Both the position numbers and the translations under genes were made by a program. Below, one piece after another: positions 9,365 through 18,072 of a stretch of 64,000 nucleotides of DNA. The DNA is from Arcobacter porcinus. GTDB taxonomy: Bacteria > Campylobacterota > Campylobacteria > Campylobacterales > Arcobacteraceae. Below the pieces are notes generated by a model. That model ran no database searches. It worked only from the letters and a program-made list of their open reading frames with translations, and was not told the DNA's origin. The stretch's first letter is position 1; the number at the start of each line of letters is the position of its first letter. Where the stretch lies: assembly GCF_004299785.2 (NCBI RefSeq), contig NZ_CP036246.2, forward strand, positions 1,674,001 through 1,738,000. Direction: 5' to 3'.

Positions 9365-10264
9365 TTAAAACTCTCTTTCTATCATATCTTTCATAATATC
9401 AACTAAATCTTTACTATTCTTTTCATCTTTTATAGAATTTATTGCTTCTAATCCTATTTTTCTAGCTTCATTTATAGAATCATTTAAAGCATTTGTCTCT
9501 TTAAATTTTGTTTTTATCCAGTTTAGTTCTTCACTATTTAACTCTTTTTTATATAGTGATTTTAAATAATCTTTTTCTTCAACTCTTTCATATAAATATA
9601 AGTAAGGAATAGTTACTTTTCCTTCTACAAAATCAAGCATAGCTGGTTTTCCAAGAGTTTCTGAATCTTGAGTTATATCCAAAATATCATCTATCATTTG
9701 AAAAGCAAGTCCAAGATTTTTTCCATATAGAGCATATTTCTCACTATCAAGTCCAACTAATATTGCTGCACTTCTTGCACTAGCTTCAATTAAAGATGCT
9801 GTCTTTTTATAAATCATTGTTAAATATTTATCATATGAAGTATTAAAAGTAAGCGTTAAATCAACATCCATCATCTCTCCAATACTCAGCTCTGTTACAG
9901 TATTAGAAATATGATAAGCAACTCTTTTATCCATTTGTGAAAGTTCTGTAAATGCTCTTGAATATAAAATATCTCCAAACATTATTGAAGTTTTATCACT
10001 ATAAAGTGCATTAATTGATGGTTTACCTCTTCTTGTATCTGCTTCATCAATCACATCATCATGTAATAAAGAAGCTGCATGAATCATCTCAACAACTGCA
10101 CAAAGTTTTATACTATCTTCACTAAGTCCAGCAATTTTTAAAATCAACTTACTTCTTAACATCTTTCCAGTAGAAAGTTTTTCCAAAAGTTCTAAAGCTT
10201 TTGGATAATTACACACTTCTATAAACTCATAAATCTTTTTTTTAACTTGTTCTAAAACTTCCAC
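9365..10264 (-). CDS. Polyprenyl diphosphate synthase (quinone side-chain type)
   Basis: Trans-prenyltransferase that builds the isoprenoid tail of the respiratory quinone from IPP and an allylic diphosphate. Both aspartate-rich motifs are present: DDVIDEADTRRGKPS near residue 70 and MIDDILDITQD near residue 190. The length (299 residues) and LHDDVID context fit octaprenyl/heptaprenyl synthases. Chain length cannot be fixed by eye. Downstream hemA abuts it directly, and the upstream DUF2018 gene ends one base away, indicating a tight operon. Confidence 0.9.
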   Translation of the reverse strand: MEVLEQVKKKIYEFIEVCNYPKALELLEKLSTGKMLRSKLILKIAGLSEDSIKLCAVVEMIHAASLLHDDVIDEADTRRGKPSINALYSDKTSIMFGDILYSRAFTELSQMDKRVAYHISNTVTELSIGEMMDVDLTLTFNTSYDKYLTMIYKKTASLIEASARSAAILVGLDSEKYALYGKNLGLAFQMIDDILDITQDSETLGKPAMLDFVEGKVTIPYLYLYERVEEKDYLKSLYKKELNSEELNWIKTKFKETNALNDSINEARKIGLEAINSIKDEKNSKDLVDIMKDMIEREF

Positions 10265-10567
10265 TTAACTATCCAACCTACTAATAATTTCTCCAGATAT
10301 TTCCATATAAAGTCCTTTTTTCATAGATTTAACTTCATTCATATTTCTCTCTTTAAAGTCATTTATAAAAGAGTTTAAATCAAAATCTTCATCTTTGTTT
10401 TCACTTATTATAAGTTCTAAAACTGCAAGTTTTTCAATAACTTTATCAAGTTCCTCTTCAACTAAATCTCTGTGAGTTTGTTCAACAATATCAAAGAATT
10501 TTGATTTTGGACTCCCAAAGAAGATATCATCTTCATCTTCTGTGAACCAATCTTTAAATTTTGACAT
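10265..10567 (-). CDS. DUF2018 family protein
   Basis: Small acidic protein of 100 residues, predicted to be almost wholly helical, with no signal peptide or membrane segment. It matches the Campylobacterota-restricted family DUF2018, recognised from the opening pattern with WFTEDEDDIFFG and the helix HRDLVEEELDKVIEK. The function is unknown. Its start overlaps the hisD stop by one base and its stop abuts the prenyl synthase start, so it is translated within the same operon. Confidence 0.8.
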   Translation of the reverse strand: MSKFKDWFTEDEDDIFFGSPKSKFFDIVEQTHRDLVEEELDKVIEKLAVLELIISENKDEDFDLNSFINDFKERNMNEVKSMKKGLYMEISGEIISRLDS

Positions 10568-11862
10568 TAGTTGTTTTCCAATCTTACTCTTACACTTTTT
10601 GCATGAGCTGTTAAACCTTCTGTATCAGCCAACAGTGCACAAGGTTCTCCTAAAGATTGAATAGCTTTTTTAGAAAAACTAATTATTGAGCTTTTTTTCA
10701 AAAAGTTTTCAACATTTAATGGGCTATAAAACTTAGCAGTTCCACCTGTTGGTAAAGTATGATTTGGACCAGCTATATAATCCCCAATTGGTTCAGGTGT
10801 GTTTTCACCTAAAAATATTGCTCCAGCGTGTTTTATATATGGTAAAAGTTCAAAAGGGTTTTCTGTCATTACTTCAAGGTGTTCAGGAGCAATATCATTC
10901 ATAAGTTCTATTGCTTCATCCATATCTCTTGCAATAATTATAGCTCCTCTTTCATCTATTGATTTTCTAGCTATTGTTTCTCTTTCTAGTTTTGATAAAT
11001 ATGTTTCAACTTCAATATCTGTTTTTCTTGCAAGTTTTTCACATGTTGTAATCAAAATAGAACTTGCCATTTCATCATGTTCTGCTTGAGAAAGTAAATC
11101 TATTGCAATATAGTTTGCTTTTGCATTTTTATCAGCTAAAATCCCAATTTCACTTGGACCTGCTATCATATCAATATTTACTTCTCCAAAAACAAGTTTT
11201 TTTGCTGTTGCAACAAAGATATTACCAGGACCTGTTATTACATCTACTTTTGGAATAGTTTTTGTTCCATAAGCCATAGCTGCAACGGCACTTGCTCCTC
11301 CAACTTTATAAACCTTTGAAACTCCACATAAGTGACAAGCTGCTAAAAGCAACTCATTTACTTCATTATTTGGAGCTGGTGTACATACAACTATCTCTTT
11401 CACATTTGCAACTAATGCTGGAATTGCATTCATAAGAAGTGAGCTTGGATATGCAGCTTTTCCTCCTGGAATATAAAGTCCTGCTCTATCAACAGGAGTT
11501 ACTTTTTGCCCTAAAATAGTTCCATTATCTTCAAAATCAATCCAAGATTTTGGAAGCTGTTTTTCGTGATAAGCTTTTATCCTATCATAAGCTGTGTGAA
11601 GTGATTTTCTTAATTCATCATCAATATTTTTATATGCTTTTTCCATATCATTTGTAGAGATTAAAAGTTCATTTGCATCTTTAAATTCCCATTTATCAAA
11701 CTTCTCTATATGTTTTTTTAAAGCTTCATCACCATTTTCAATAATTTCATCAATAATATTTGTAACAATTTTTGAAACATCTTTTATATCACTTTTAGCT
11801 CTTGCTAAAATATTTTCAAACTCTTCTTTAAAATTCTTATCTTTTGTATTAATTATTTTCAT
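10567..11862 (-). CDS. hisD: Histidinol dehydrogenase
   Basis: Performs the last two steps of histidine synthesis, oxidising L-histidinol to L-histidine with two NAD+. The 431-residue protein shows the family signature from IDMIAGPSEIGILAD into LSQAEHDEMASS (around residues 225-265), including the zinc-binding Gln/His, and the conserved GPNHTLPTGGTAKF near residue 370. It overlaps the end of aroK by 14 bases. No other his gene lies nearby. Confidence 0.96.
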   Translation of the reverse strand: MKIINTKDKNFKEEFENILARAKSDIKDVSKIVTNIIDEIIENGDEALKKHIEKFDKWEFKDANELLISTNDMEKAYKNIDDELRKSLHTAYDRIKAYHEKQLPKSWIDFEDNGTILGQKVTPVDRAGLYIPGGKAAYPSSLLMNAIPALVANVKEIVVCTPAPNNEVNELLLAACHLCGVSKVYKVGGASAVAAMAYGTKTIPKVDVITGPGNIFVATAKKLVFGEVNIDMIAGPSEIGILADKNAKANYIAIDLLSQAEHDEMASSILITTCEKLARKTDIEVETYLSKLERETIARKSIDERGAIIIARDMDEAIELMNDIAPEHLEVMTENPFELLPYIKHAGAIFLGENTPEPIGDYIAGPNHTLPTGGTAKFYSPLNVENFLKKSSIISFSKKAIQSLGEPCALLADTEGLTAHAKSVRVRLENN

Positions 11863-12376
11863 TTAATTTTCCTAATATCTCTTTTACAATATTTTTTAAA
11901 TCTTTTTTTTCAACATCAATTACAATATTTGAAACTTTTTCATACTCTTTTTCTCTTGTATTAAAAAGCTTCAAAGCCTCTTTTTTATTTTGTAAAAGTG
12001 GTCTTTTTTTAAGTTTATTCTTTGCATTTGGTGCTTTTTTTATTCTTTCTAAAATTCCATCAAAAGATGATTTTAAATATATTACTAAACCAATATTTTG
12101 AAGATTTTCTTGTTTATAAAATCCACCACCTGTTGAAATAATTGTATTTTCTACACTATTTTCAAGCCAAAGAGCAGTTTTTTTCTCTAAATTTCTAAAA
12201 TAAGCTTCGCCATCACTAGCAAAAATATTTTTAATTTTTCTATTTTCCATACTTTCGATTAAATCATCTGTATCAATAGAAAACATTGAAGAATTTTTCA
12301 CTAAAGCTCTTGCAACTGTACCTTTTCCAACACCCATAAAACCGATTAAAATAATATTGTTTTTATTCATTTTCAT
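11849..12376 (-). CDS. aroK: Shikimate kinase
   Basis: Phosphorylates shikimate at the 3-hydroxyl in chorismate synthesis. The 175-residue P-loop kinase has Walker A GFMGVGKGTVA at residues 12-22, the shikimate-binding DTDDLIE (about 36-42) and STGGGFYKQE (about 81-90), and a lid-region arginine in KKRPLL. A second in-frame ATG lies two codons downstream, so the precise start is uncertain by two residues. The gene overlaps hisD. Confidence 0.92.
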   Translation of the reverse strand: MKMNKNNIILIGFMGVGKGTVARALVKNSSMFSIDTDDLIESMENRKIKNIFASDGEAYFRNLEKKTALWLENSVENTIISTGGGFYKQENLQNIGLVIYLKSSFDGILERIKKAPNAKNKLKKRPLLQNKKEALKLFNTREKEYEKVSNIVIDVEKKDLKNIVKEILGKLNENN

Positions 12377-12403
12377 TCTTTTTTCAATAATTTTGGATTA
12401 TAT

Positions 12404-13273
12404 CTAAATATTAGTAAATTTTCTTTTGTATCTCTCTAACATTGTTTCATTTCCTAAAATTCCACCTTGATGAATATATAAAAAAGTATAATTTTCTTTA
12501 TTTTCTAAGTTCTTAACATAATTTTCAAAAACAATCCATCCTAAACTATCATAAAGTAAATCAAACTCTATATCTGTTTGCTTTAAAATTTCAATATGCT
12601 TAAGATAAAATTCTTTATATAATTTCCCAAAATGATATTTTTTATCTTTTTCTAAAATTTTTGGATGATTAGTTTTTTCAAGCTCTAAAAACTGTTTTTC
12701 TAAATATTCATCATCTCCCACACAAGAGTTTGTAAGCACTTCAAAAGGAAGATAGTGTTGTAAATATAAAGCAGTTGTTCCAGTTCCACTTGGCAAAAAT
12801 ATTTTTAATTTTTTAGAATCTATATCTATTTGTTTTGCCCAAGTTTTTATCTCATTTGCTAATATCTCTATTCCATATTTAGCCTCTTTTACAGCTCCAC
12901 CTTCACTTATAAATAACTCATCTTTTAAAAAAGTTTTTGGAACTTCACCAACTATTATATTCATTCCATTTTCAATAGCTTTTTTATAATTCCCACTTGG
13001 ATTTTCCTCTAAAAATTTAGGAATATGTGAAACATAATAATCAAAATCCAATGATTTTAACTTTGCTAAAACACTCAAAGAGTACATTGCATTTGATTGG
13101 TTTGAACCATGAGAAACTATCTTTTTATAATCTTTTAAATTTTTATTTAAGAAATAGTGAAATTTTCTTGCTTTGTTTCCAGAGAAATCTTTATGCAATA
13201 AATCATCTCTTTTTACAAAATATTTTTGAGAATTTAAAATAACTTCATCTACTTTTGAACTTTGAAAATCCAT
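12404..13273 (-). CDS. PLP-dependent enzyme, ACC deaminase / D-cysteine desulfhydrase family
   Basis: Fold-type II PLP enzyme of 289 residues. The start matches the family: KRDDLLHKDFSGNKARKFHYF, where the lysine of GNKARK is the likely Schiff-base residue (about residue 34), then SHGSNQSNAM, and a phosphate-binding LPSGTGTTALYL near residue 145. Likely substrates are 1-aminocyclopropane-1-carboxylate, D-cysteine or a related D-amino acid; the sequence does not decide. It is divergent from exbB, and the start regions of the two share a perfect 17-bp inverted repeat. Confidence 0.75.
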   Translation of the reverse strand: MDFQSSKVDEVILNSQKYFVKRDDLLHKDFSGNKARKFHYFLNKNLKDYKKIVSHGSNQSNAMYSLSVLAKLKSLDFDYYVSHIPKFLEENPSGNYKKAIENGMNIIVGEVPKTFLKDELFISEGGAVKEAKYGIEILANEIKTWAKQIDIDSKKLKIFLPSGTGTTALYLQHYLPFEVLTNSCVGDDEYLEKQFLELEKTNHPKILEKDKKYHFGKLYKEFYLKHIEILKQTDIEFDLLYDSLGWIVFENYVKNLENKENYTFLYIHQGGILGNETMLERYKRKFTNI

Positions 13274-13337
13274 AAACTAACCTTATTAATTAAACTTTCA
13301 TTATAATATAAAAAAATTAAAAGGTTAGTTTATGGAT
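13268..13337. repeat. 17-bp inverted repeat spanning two divergent start codons
   Basis: The sequence AAGGTTAGTTTATGGAT occurs at 13321-13337 on the plus strand and, as an exact reverse complement, at 13268-13284. Each copy carries the ribosome site and start codon of one of the two divergent genes (PLP enzyme and exbB). The 36-base centre is AT-rich, contains TATAAT and presumably holds both promoters. Confidence 0.8.
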
Positions 13338-13802
13338 ATTTTAGAGTTTATTCACAAAGGTGGAGCGATTGTTTATATTTTAATAGTTTTAAATTTTATT
13401 GGTTTTTCAATAATTATCTACAAATTTCTAACTTTTCCTAAGATTAATAATATTCTACAAAATATAGCAAATAATGTTGATAGAACAAAAAATGTAGAAG
13501 CACAAATAGAGTTTGAGATTAAAAAACTTGAAAGAGGATTAGTTGTAATAAAAAATATTGCTGTTATTTCTCCACTTTTAGGTCTTTTAGGAACAGTTGT
13601 TGGAATTTATTCATCTTTTGATGTAATTAGTGTAAAAGGTTTAGGAGATCCAACAATATTTTCAGGTGGAATCGCTGTTGCTTTAATCACAACAATAGCA
13701 GGAATAATCGTATCAATACCTCATCAAATTGCATATAATCACTTTATATCTTTTGTTGATGAAGCGGAATTAAAAGCCAAAAAAGAGATTTTGGGAGCAT
13801 AA
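13332..13802 (+). CDS. exbB: ExbB/TolQ-type proton channel subunit
   Basis: Inner-membrane MotA/TolQ/ExbB-family protein (156 residues) that forms the proton-conducting motor with ExbD and energises TonB-dependent uptake. Three hydrophobic segments are visible: residues 11-31, about 75-98 and 110-135. The second falls in the conserved SPLLGLLGTVVGIYSSF and the third in AVALITTIAGIIVSIP. The exbD gene follows 2 bases later. No tonB gene is adjacent; it must be elsewhere if the system is complete. A TolQ role with a Tol system is less likely because no tol genes are near. Confidence 0.88.
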   Translation: MDILEFIHKGGAIVYILIVLNFIGFSIIIYKFLTFPKINNILQNIANNVDRTKNVEAQIEFEIKKLERGLVVIKNIAVISPLLGLLGTVVGIYSSFDVISVKGLGDPTIFSGGIAVALITTIAGIIVSIPHQIAYNHFISFVDEAELKAKKEILGA

Positions 13803-13804
13803 TT

Positions 13805-14194
13805 ATGAGAAGAAGAGAACAATTAGGTCTTGATTTAACTCCTATAATTGATGTTGTTTTTATTCTTTTAATTTTCTTTTTGGTTACAAGTGTTTTTAAA
13901 AAAGAGGAACTAGCTTTAATGCTTGATTTACCAAAAGCTGAAGCAAGTGGAGTTCAAGTAAAAACTGAACAAATTTTCATAGAACTAAACCTTGATAAAC
14001 TAGCAATAAAAGGAATAGAAGTTTCATTTGACTCTTTAGAAGACAATCTAAAAGCAATAGAGAATAAAAATGATGCAATTGTTGTAAGAATAGATAGTAA
14101 AGTTCCTTATGAAAGAGTTGTAAAGCTTCTTGATTTGTTACAAAAATACAATTTAAACAACTTAGCTTTAGTAGCAAATGATATTAAAAAATAA
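13805..14194 (+). CDS. exbD: ExbD/TolR-type biopolymer transport protein
   Basis: Partner of ExbB, 129 residues. It has the cytoplasmic N-terminus RRREQLGLDLTPIIDVVFILLIFFLVTS in abbreviated form: the key features are DLTPIIDVVFILLIFFL, with the proton-carrying Asp at about residue 16, one membrane helix (14-35) and a periplasmic domain. The spacing to exbB is 2 bases. The following permease gene starts near the exbD stop, so the three genes probably form one transcript. Confidence 0.9.
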   Translation: MRRREQLGLDLTPIIDVVFILLIFFLVTSVFKKEELALMLDLPKAEASGVQVKTEQIFIELNLDKLAIKGIEVSFDSLEDNLKAIENKNDAIVVRIDSKVPYERVVKLLDLLQKYNLNNLALVANDIKK

Positions 14195-14210
14195 TTCAAA
14201 AGGAGAATAT

Positions 14211-15257
14211 TTGCAAACAGCAAATCTAAAAAACTACTTCTTTTATTTAGCTAGTTTTGTAATAATTATGGCTGGAATTAAAATGGCTAGTGAAATAGTA
14301 ATAATACTATTTCTAGCTATTTTTATATCAATAATATTTTCATCTGTTTTAATTTTTCTTCAAAAAAAAAGAATTCCAAAACTTATTTCATATATTATTT
14401 TAATACTAATTGTTTTGACTATTGGTTTTATTTTATCTTATGTAATAAATATCTCTCTAAAAGACTTTTTAAAAAACATCCCTATGTATGAAGACAATCT
14501 TAAACATTTGGTATTTAATTTAATAAATTTACTTCATAATTATGGATTTGAACTTAATATTGATAGAGCTGTAATTATGGAAACTTTAAATATTAGCTCA
14601 TTTTTTGGTATTACAAAAAATCTAATTGGAAGTATTAGTGCATTTTTATCAAAATTTCTATTGATTATTATTGGAGTTGCTTTTATTCTTGCAGAATCAA
14701 AATCTTTTCAAACAAAATTAAAATTAATTTTTAGAAATGATTCAAATAAAATAAATAGCTTTGATCTTTTTTCAGAAAATATCCAAAAATATTTTGTTGT
14801 AAAAACTTTTACAAGCTTTTTAACTGGTTTAATCATAGCTTTAATGCTGATCTTCTTTGATGTAGATTATCCTATTTTATGGGGTGTTTTAGCTATGCTA
14901 TTTAATTTTGTTCCAGTTGTTGGTTCAATTATTGCTTCTATTCCAGCAATAATCCTAGCTCTTATGAGTTTAGATATATTATCTGTTATTTGGATAATTA
15001 CTTTTTATCTTATTATAAATATCTCTATAAGCAATATTTTAGAGCCAAAACTAATGGGAAAAGAGCTTGGTCTTTCTCCTTTAATAATATTCTTTTCTCT
15101 TATTTTTTGGGGATATATTTTAAATATTGTAGGAATGTTCTTAGCTGTTCCTCTTACGATGTCTCTAAAAATTGCATTTGATTCAAATAAAAATACAAGA
15201 TGGCTTGGAATTTTGATGTCAAATCTATCATCAAAAAGAGTAAAAAAAGTTAATTGA
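14211..15257 (+). CDS. AI-2E family transporter (PerM/TqsA-like permease)
   Basis: Polytopic inner-membrane protein of about 348 residues with roughly eight hydrophobic segments and the C-terminal family signature around NFVPVVGSIIASIPAII and LGLSPLIIFFSLIFWGYI. The AI-2E superfamily includes putative exporters of AI-2, ions or metabolites; the substrate here is unknown. An ATG exists 33 bases upstream inside exbD, but a TTG with AAAGGAG at ideal spacing just after the exbD stop is the more probable start. It converges with fba across a strong hairpin. Confidence 0.8.
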   Translation: MQTANLKNYFFYLASFVIIMAGIKMASEIVIILFLAIFISIIFSSVLIFLQKKRIPKLISYIILILIVLTIGFILSYVINISLKDFLKNIPMYEDNLKHLVFNLINLLHNYGFELNIDRAVIMETLNISSFFGITKNLIGSISAFLSKFLLIIIGVAFILAESKSFQTKLKLIFRNDSNKINSFDLFSENIQKYFVVKTFTSFLTGLIIALMLIFFDVDYPILWGVLAMLFNFVPVVGSIIASIPAIILALMSLDILSVIWIITFYLIINISISNILEPKLMGKELGLSPLIIFFSLIFWGYILNIVGMFLAVPLTMSLKIAFDSNKNTRWLGILMSNLSSKRVKKVN

Positions 15258-15266
15258 TTTTTGTCT

Positions 15267-15301
15267 ATTTTGTATCTATTTAAGATAAATAGATACAAAA
15301 T
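15267..15301. terminator. Bidirectional terminator, permease / fba
   Basis: A perfect 15-bp inverted repeat (arms 15267-15281 and 15287-15301, loop AAGAT) between convergent genes. The arms are AT-rich, beginning ATTTTG and ending CAAAAT, so each strand has T residues at the 3' side of the hairpin. Confidence 0.8.
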
Positions 15302-15315
15302 TATGTTTTATTTTT

Positions 15316-16383
15316 TTAGTTTTTATTTAATGCCAAAAGGTCAGAATATGCAATTTTAAGTCTTGCAATCATACTTTCTTGCCCTGCTCTTATCCATTTT
15401 CTTGGATCATAATAATTTTTATTTGGTTTATCTTCACCTTCAGGGTTCCCAATTTGTCCTTGTAGATATCCATGATATTTATCTTCGTAAGCTCTTACTC
15501 CATCCCAAAATGACCATTGAGTATCTGTATCAATATTCATTTTAATAACTCCATAAGATATAGCATCTCTTATATCTTTTAATTCTGAACCACTCCCTCC
15601 ATGAAATACAAAATCAACTGGTTTTGAAGAAGTTTTAAAGTTCTCTTCAATATATTTTTGAGAATTTAATAATATTTCTGGACTAAGTACAACATTTCCT
15701 GGTTTATAAACACCATGAACATTTCCAAAACTTGCAGCTATTGTGAAGTTTTCACCAACTTTACTTAACTCTTCATATGCATATGCCACTTCACTTGGTT
15801 GAGTATATAGTAAAGAGTTATCTACATTTGTATTATCAACTCCATCTTCTTCACCACCTGTAATTCCTAACTCAATTTCAATCATCATATCAAGCTCTTT
15901 CATCTTTTTAAAATACTCAACACAAATTGAGATATTCTCTTCAAGACTCTCTTCGCTTAAATCAAGCATATGAGATGTAAAAAGTGGTTTCCCAGTTTTA
16001 TTAAAGTGCTCTTTTCCTGCATCTAATAAACCATCAATCCATGGAAGAAGCTTTTTAGCTGCATGATCTGTATGTAAAATTACAGGTATATTATAAGCTT
16101 TAGCCATTATATGAACATGATTTGCTCCACTAATAGCTCCAAGAACAGCTGCATCTGAAGTTTTTAAACCTTTCCCAGCATAAAACCCAGCTCCACCATT
16201 TGAAAATTGAATAATAATTGGCGATTTAACTTTTGATGCTACTTCTAAAACAGCATTTACAGAATCTGTTCCTACAACATTAACAGCTGGTATTGCAAAA
16301 CCTTGCTCTTTTGCATATGCAAAAAGTTTTTTAGCTTCACTACCTGATAAAACTCCAGCATTTACAACATCTAATACACCCAT
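15316..16383 (-). CDS. fba: Class II fructose-bisphosphate aldolase
   Basis: Zinc-dependent aldolase that interconverts fructose-1,6-bisphosphate with DHAP and glyceraldehyde-3-phosphate, used in gluconeogenesis in this group. The 355-residue protein carries the catalytic/zinc motif VILHTDHAAKKLLPW near residue 105, EIELGITGGEEDGVD near 175, and the phosphate-binding VFHGGSGS near 265. Length and the GGEEDGV insertion fit the E. coli FbaA-like class IIA. It follows the peb4-like foldase gene by 12 bases, an association also known in Campylobacter. Confidence 0.96.
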   Translation of the reverse strand: MGVLDVVNAGVLSGSEAKKLFAYAKEQGFAIPAVNVVGTDSVNAVLEVASKVKSPIIIQFSNGGAGFYAGKGLKTSDAAVLGAISGANHVHIMAKAYNIPVILHTDHAAKKLLPWIDGLLDAGKEHFNKTGKPLFTSHMLDLSEESLEENISICVEYFKKMKELDMMIEIELGITGGEEDGVDNTNVDNSLLYTQPSEVAYAYEELSKVGENFTIAASFGNVHGVYKPGNVVLSPEILLNSQKYIEENFKTSSKPVDFVFHGGSGSELKDIRDAISYGVIKMNIDTDTQWSFWDGVRAYEDKYHGYLQGQIGNPEGEDKPNKNYYDPRKWIRAGQESMIARLKIAYSDLLALNKN

Positions 16384-16395
16384 ACAAAACTCTCC

Positions 16396-17193
16396 TTATT
16401 TAATTACTATTTTTGCTTTTTGTCTAAGATCTGAAACTAATGCTTCAATATCTTTATTTATTTTTTCACTTTTCATGATATTTTCAATATTATCTTTTAC
16501 TTCATCGTAGCTTAATGATCTAGCAGATGACTTATCTTTTAATAAAATAACATGGTATCCAAATTGTGTTTTTACAGGAGCTTTTGTATAAGCACCTTTT
16601 GATAACTTTTTAACAGCTTCAGAAAATTCAGGTACCATCTCATTTGATGCAAACTTACCTAAATAACCACCATTGTTAGCAGATCCATCTTTTGATTTTG
16701 AAGCAGCTAATTCTGTAAATTTACTCTCTTTATTGATAGCTTTGTCAAGCTCTTTAATTATACTTTTAGCTTCACTTTCATCGTCAATTAATATATGACT
16801 AGCTTCAAAAGTTTCAGGAATATTGAATTTATCTTTATTTTTATCATAAAACTCTTTTTTCTCTTTTTCACTAAATGAAATACTCTCAATTTTTTGTTTT
16901 TGCCAAACTTGAAGAGCCAAATCTTCTTTAATTCTATCAAGAGCTTCTTTATAAGTTGGATCTTTCTCAACTCCACTTGATAAGGCATTTTTTGCTAATA
17001 ACTTTCTATTTATTGCACCATCTAAAATCTGTTTTTTCATATCTTCTGGAAGTTGATCATAATTTACTCTTGGATCTTGAATTAAAATACTAATATCTTG
17101 TTTAGTAATTTTATTTCCATTTACAGTTGCATAGTAGTCTTCTGCAAATAGAATAGTCCCAAATAAAGCTGTTGCTAACACAATTTTTTTCAT
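16396..17193 (-). CDS. Periplasmic peptidyl-prolyl isomerase/chaperone (Peb4/Cbf2-like, SurA family)
   Basis: Exported foldase of 265 residues. A signal peptide (1-17, LFGTILFA-EDYY) is followed by a SurA-like N-terminal chaperone region and a parvulin domain (about residues 125-225), with the signature EASHILIDDESEA and, later, FGYHVILLKDK. It probably helps outer-membrane proteins cross the periplasm and fold. The neighbouring fba gene reproduces the peb4-fba order of Campylobacter jejuni, supporting orthology. Confidence 0.9.
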   Translation of the reverse strand: MKKIVLATALFGTILFAEDYYATVNGNKITKQDISILIQDPRVNYDQLPEDMKKQILDGAINRKLLAKNALSSGVEKDPTYKEALDRIKEDLALQVWQKQKIESISFSEKEKKEFYDKNKDKFNIPETFEASHILIDDESEAKSIIKELDKAINKESKFTELAASKSKDGSANNGGYLGKFASNEMVPEFSEAVKKLSKGAYTKAPVKTQFGYHVILLKDKSSARSLSYDEVKDNIENIMKSEKINKDIEALVSDLRQKAKIVIK

Positions 17194-17330
17194 ATTTTTC
17201 CTTTTATTATTTTCAGATATTTTAACCTTTTCTTGTTAATATAAAATTAAGGCGATATTTTACTATATTTTTCATTTTAATAAGATTTTTAGCTTTTAAT
17301 TTAAAGAATGTTTAAAAAAACTTTTTTTTA

Positions 17331-17339
17331 TGGTATACT
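17331..17339 (+). promoter_or_regulatory. Extended -10 promoter for the first two-component system
   Basis: TGGTATACT is an extended -10 (TGn-TATACT) placed 41 bases before the response regulator ATG and preceded by a T run, a pattern usual for housekeeping promoters in this phylum, which often lack a clear -35. Confidence 0.5.
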
Positions 17340-17379
17340 GCGAACAAATTTTAAGATTAATTTAAACTTAAGGATAGAA

Positions 17380-18063
17380 ATGAGAATTTTAATTATAGAA
17401 GATGAAATAACTTTAAATAGAACTTTACAGGAAGGATTGATTGATTTTGGATATCAAGTTGACACTGCAGAAAACTATAAAGATGCTGAATACTTCATTG
17501 ATATTAGAAATTACGATTTAGTTCTTACAGATTGGATGCTTCCAGATGGTGATGGTATTGAGCTTTGTAAAATTGTAAAAAATAGAAGTTCTAGAACAGC
17601 TGTTGTAATTATCTCTGCAAGAGATGATAAAGAGAGTGAAATTGAAGCTCTTAAATCTGGAGCTGATGATTTTATTAAAAAACCATTTGATTTTGATATT
17701 TTACTTGCAAGAATTGAAGCAAGATTAAGATTTGGTGGAACAAATATTATAGAAATTGATGACTTAGTTATAAATCCAGATGAAGAAAAAATTGAATACG
17801 CAGGTGAAGAGATTGAACTAAAAGGTAAACCTTTTGAAGTTTTAACTCATTTAGCAAGACATAGAGATCAAATTGTTTCAAAAGAGCAATTATTAGATGC
17901 TATTTGGGAAGAGCCTGAACTTGTAACTCCAAATGTTATTGAAGTTGCTATTAATCAAATTAGACAAAAAATGGATAAACCTCTAAACATTTCAACTATT
18001 GAAACTATTAGAAGAAGAGGTTATAGATTCTGTTATCCAAACCAAGTTTCTGAGGAAAAATAG
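17380..18063 (+). CDS. OmpR/PhoB-type response regulator
   Basis: Two-domain transcription regulator of 227 residues. The receiver domain holds the acidic pair EDE at residues 7-9, the phosphoacceptor Asp51 in VLTDWMLPDGDG, and Lys in IKKPFDFD near residue 103. The C-terminal winged helix shows LKGKPFEVLTHLARHRDQIVSKEQLL and the terminal IETIRRRGYRF. A frame extension upstream is ignored: the chosen ATG has AAGGAT 6 bases before it and gives the canonical N-terminus MRILIIEDE. The partner kinase follows after 9 bases. The target genes are not evident. Confidence 0.92.
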   Translation: MRILIIEDEITLNRTLQEGLIDFGYQVDTAENYKDAEYFIDIRNYDLVLTDWMLPDGDGIELCKIVKNRSSRTAVVIISARDDKESEIEALKSGADDFIKKPFDFDILLARIEARLRFGGTNIIEIDDLVINPDEEKIEYAGEEIELKGKPFEVLTHLARHRDQIVSKEQLLDAIWEEPELVTPNVIEVAINQIRQKMDKPLNISTIETIRRRGYRFCYPNQVSEEK

Positions 18064-18072
18064 TTTTATAAT

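Noticed and set aside
15005-15298. 97-codon minus-strand frame between the permease and fba
   Set aside because: Lies antisense to the permease 3' end and runs through the terminator hairpin; no family resemblance.
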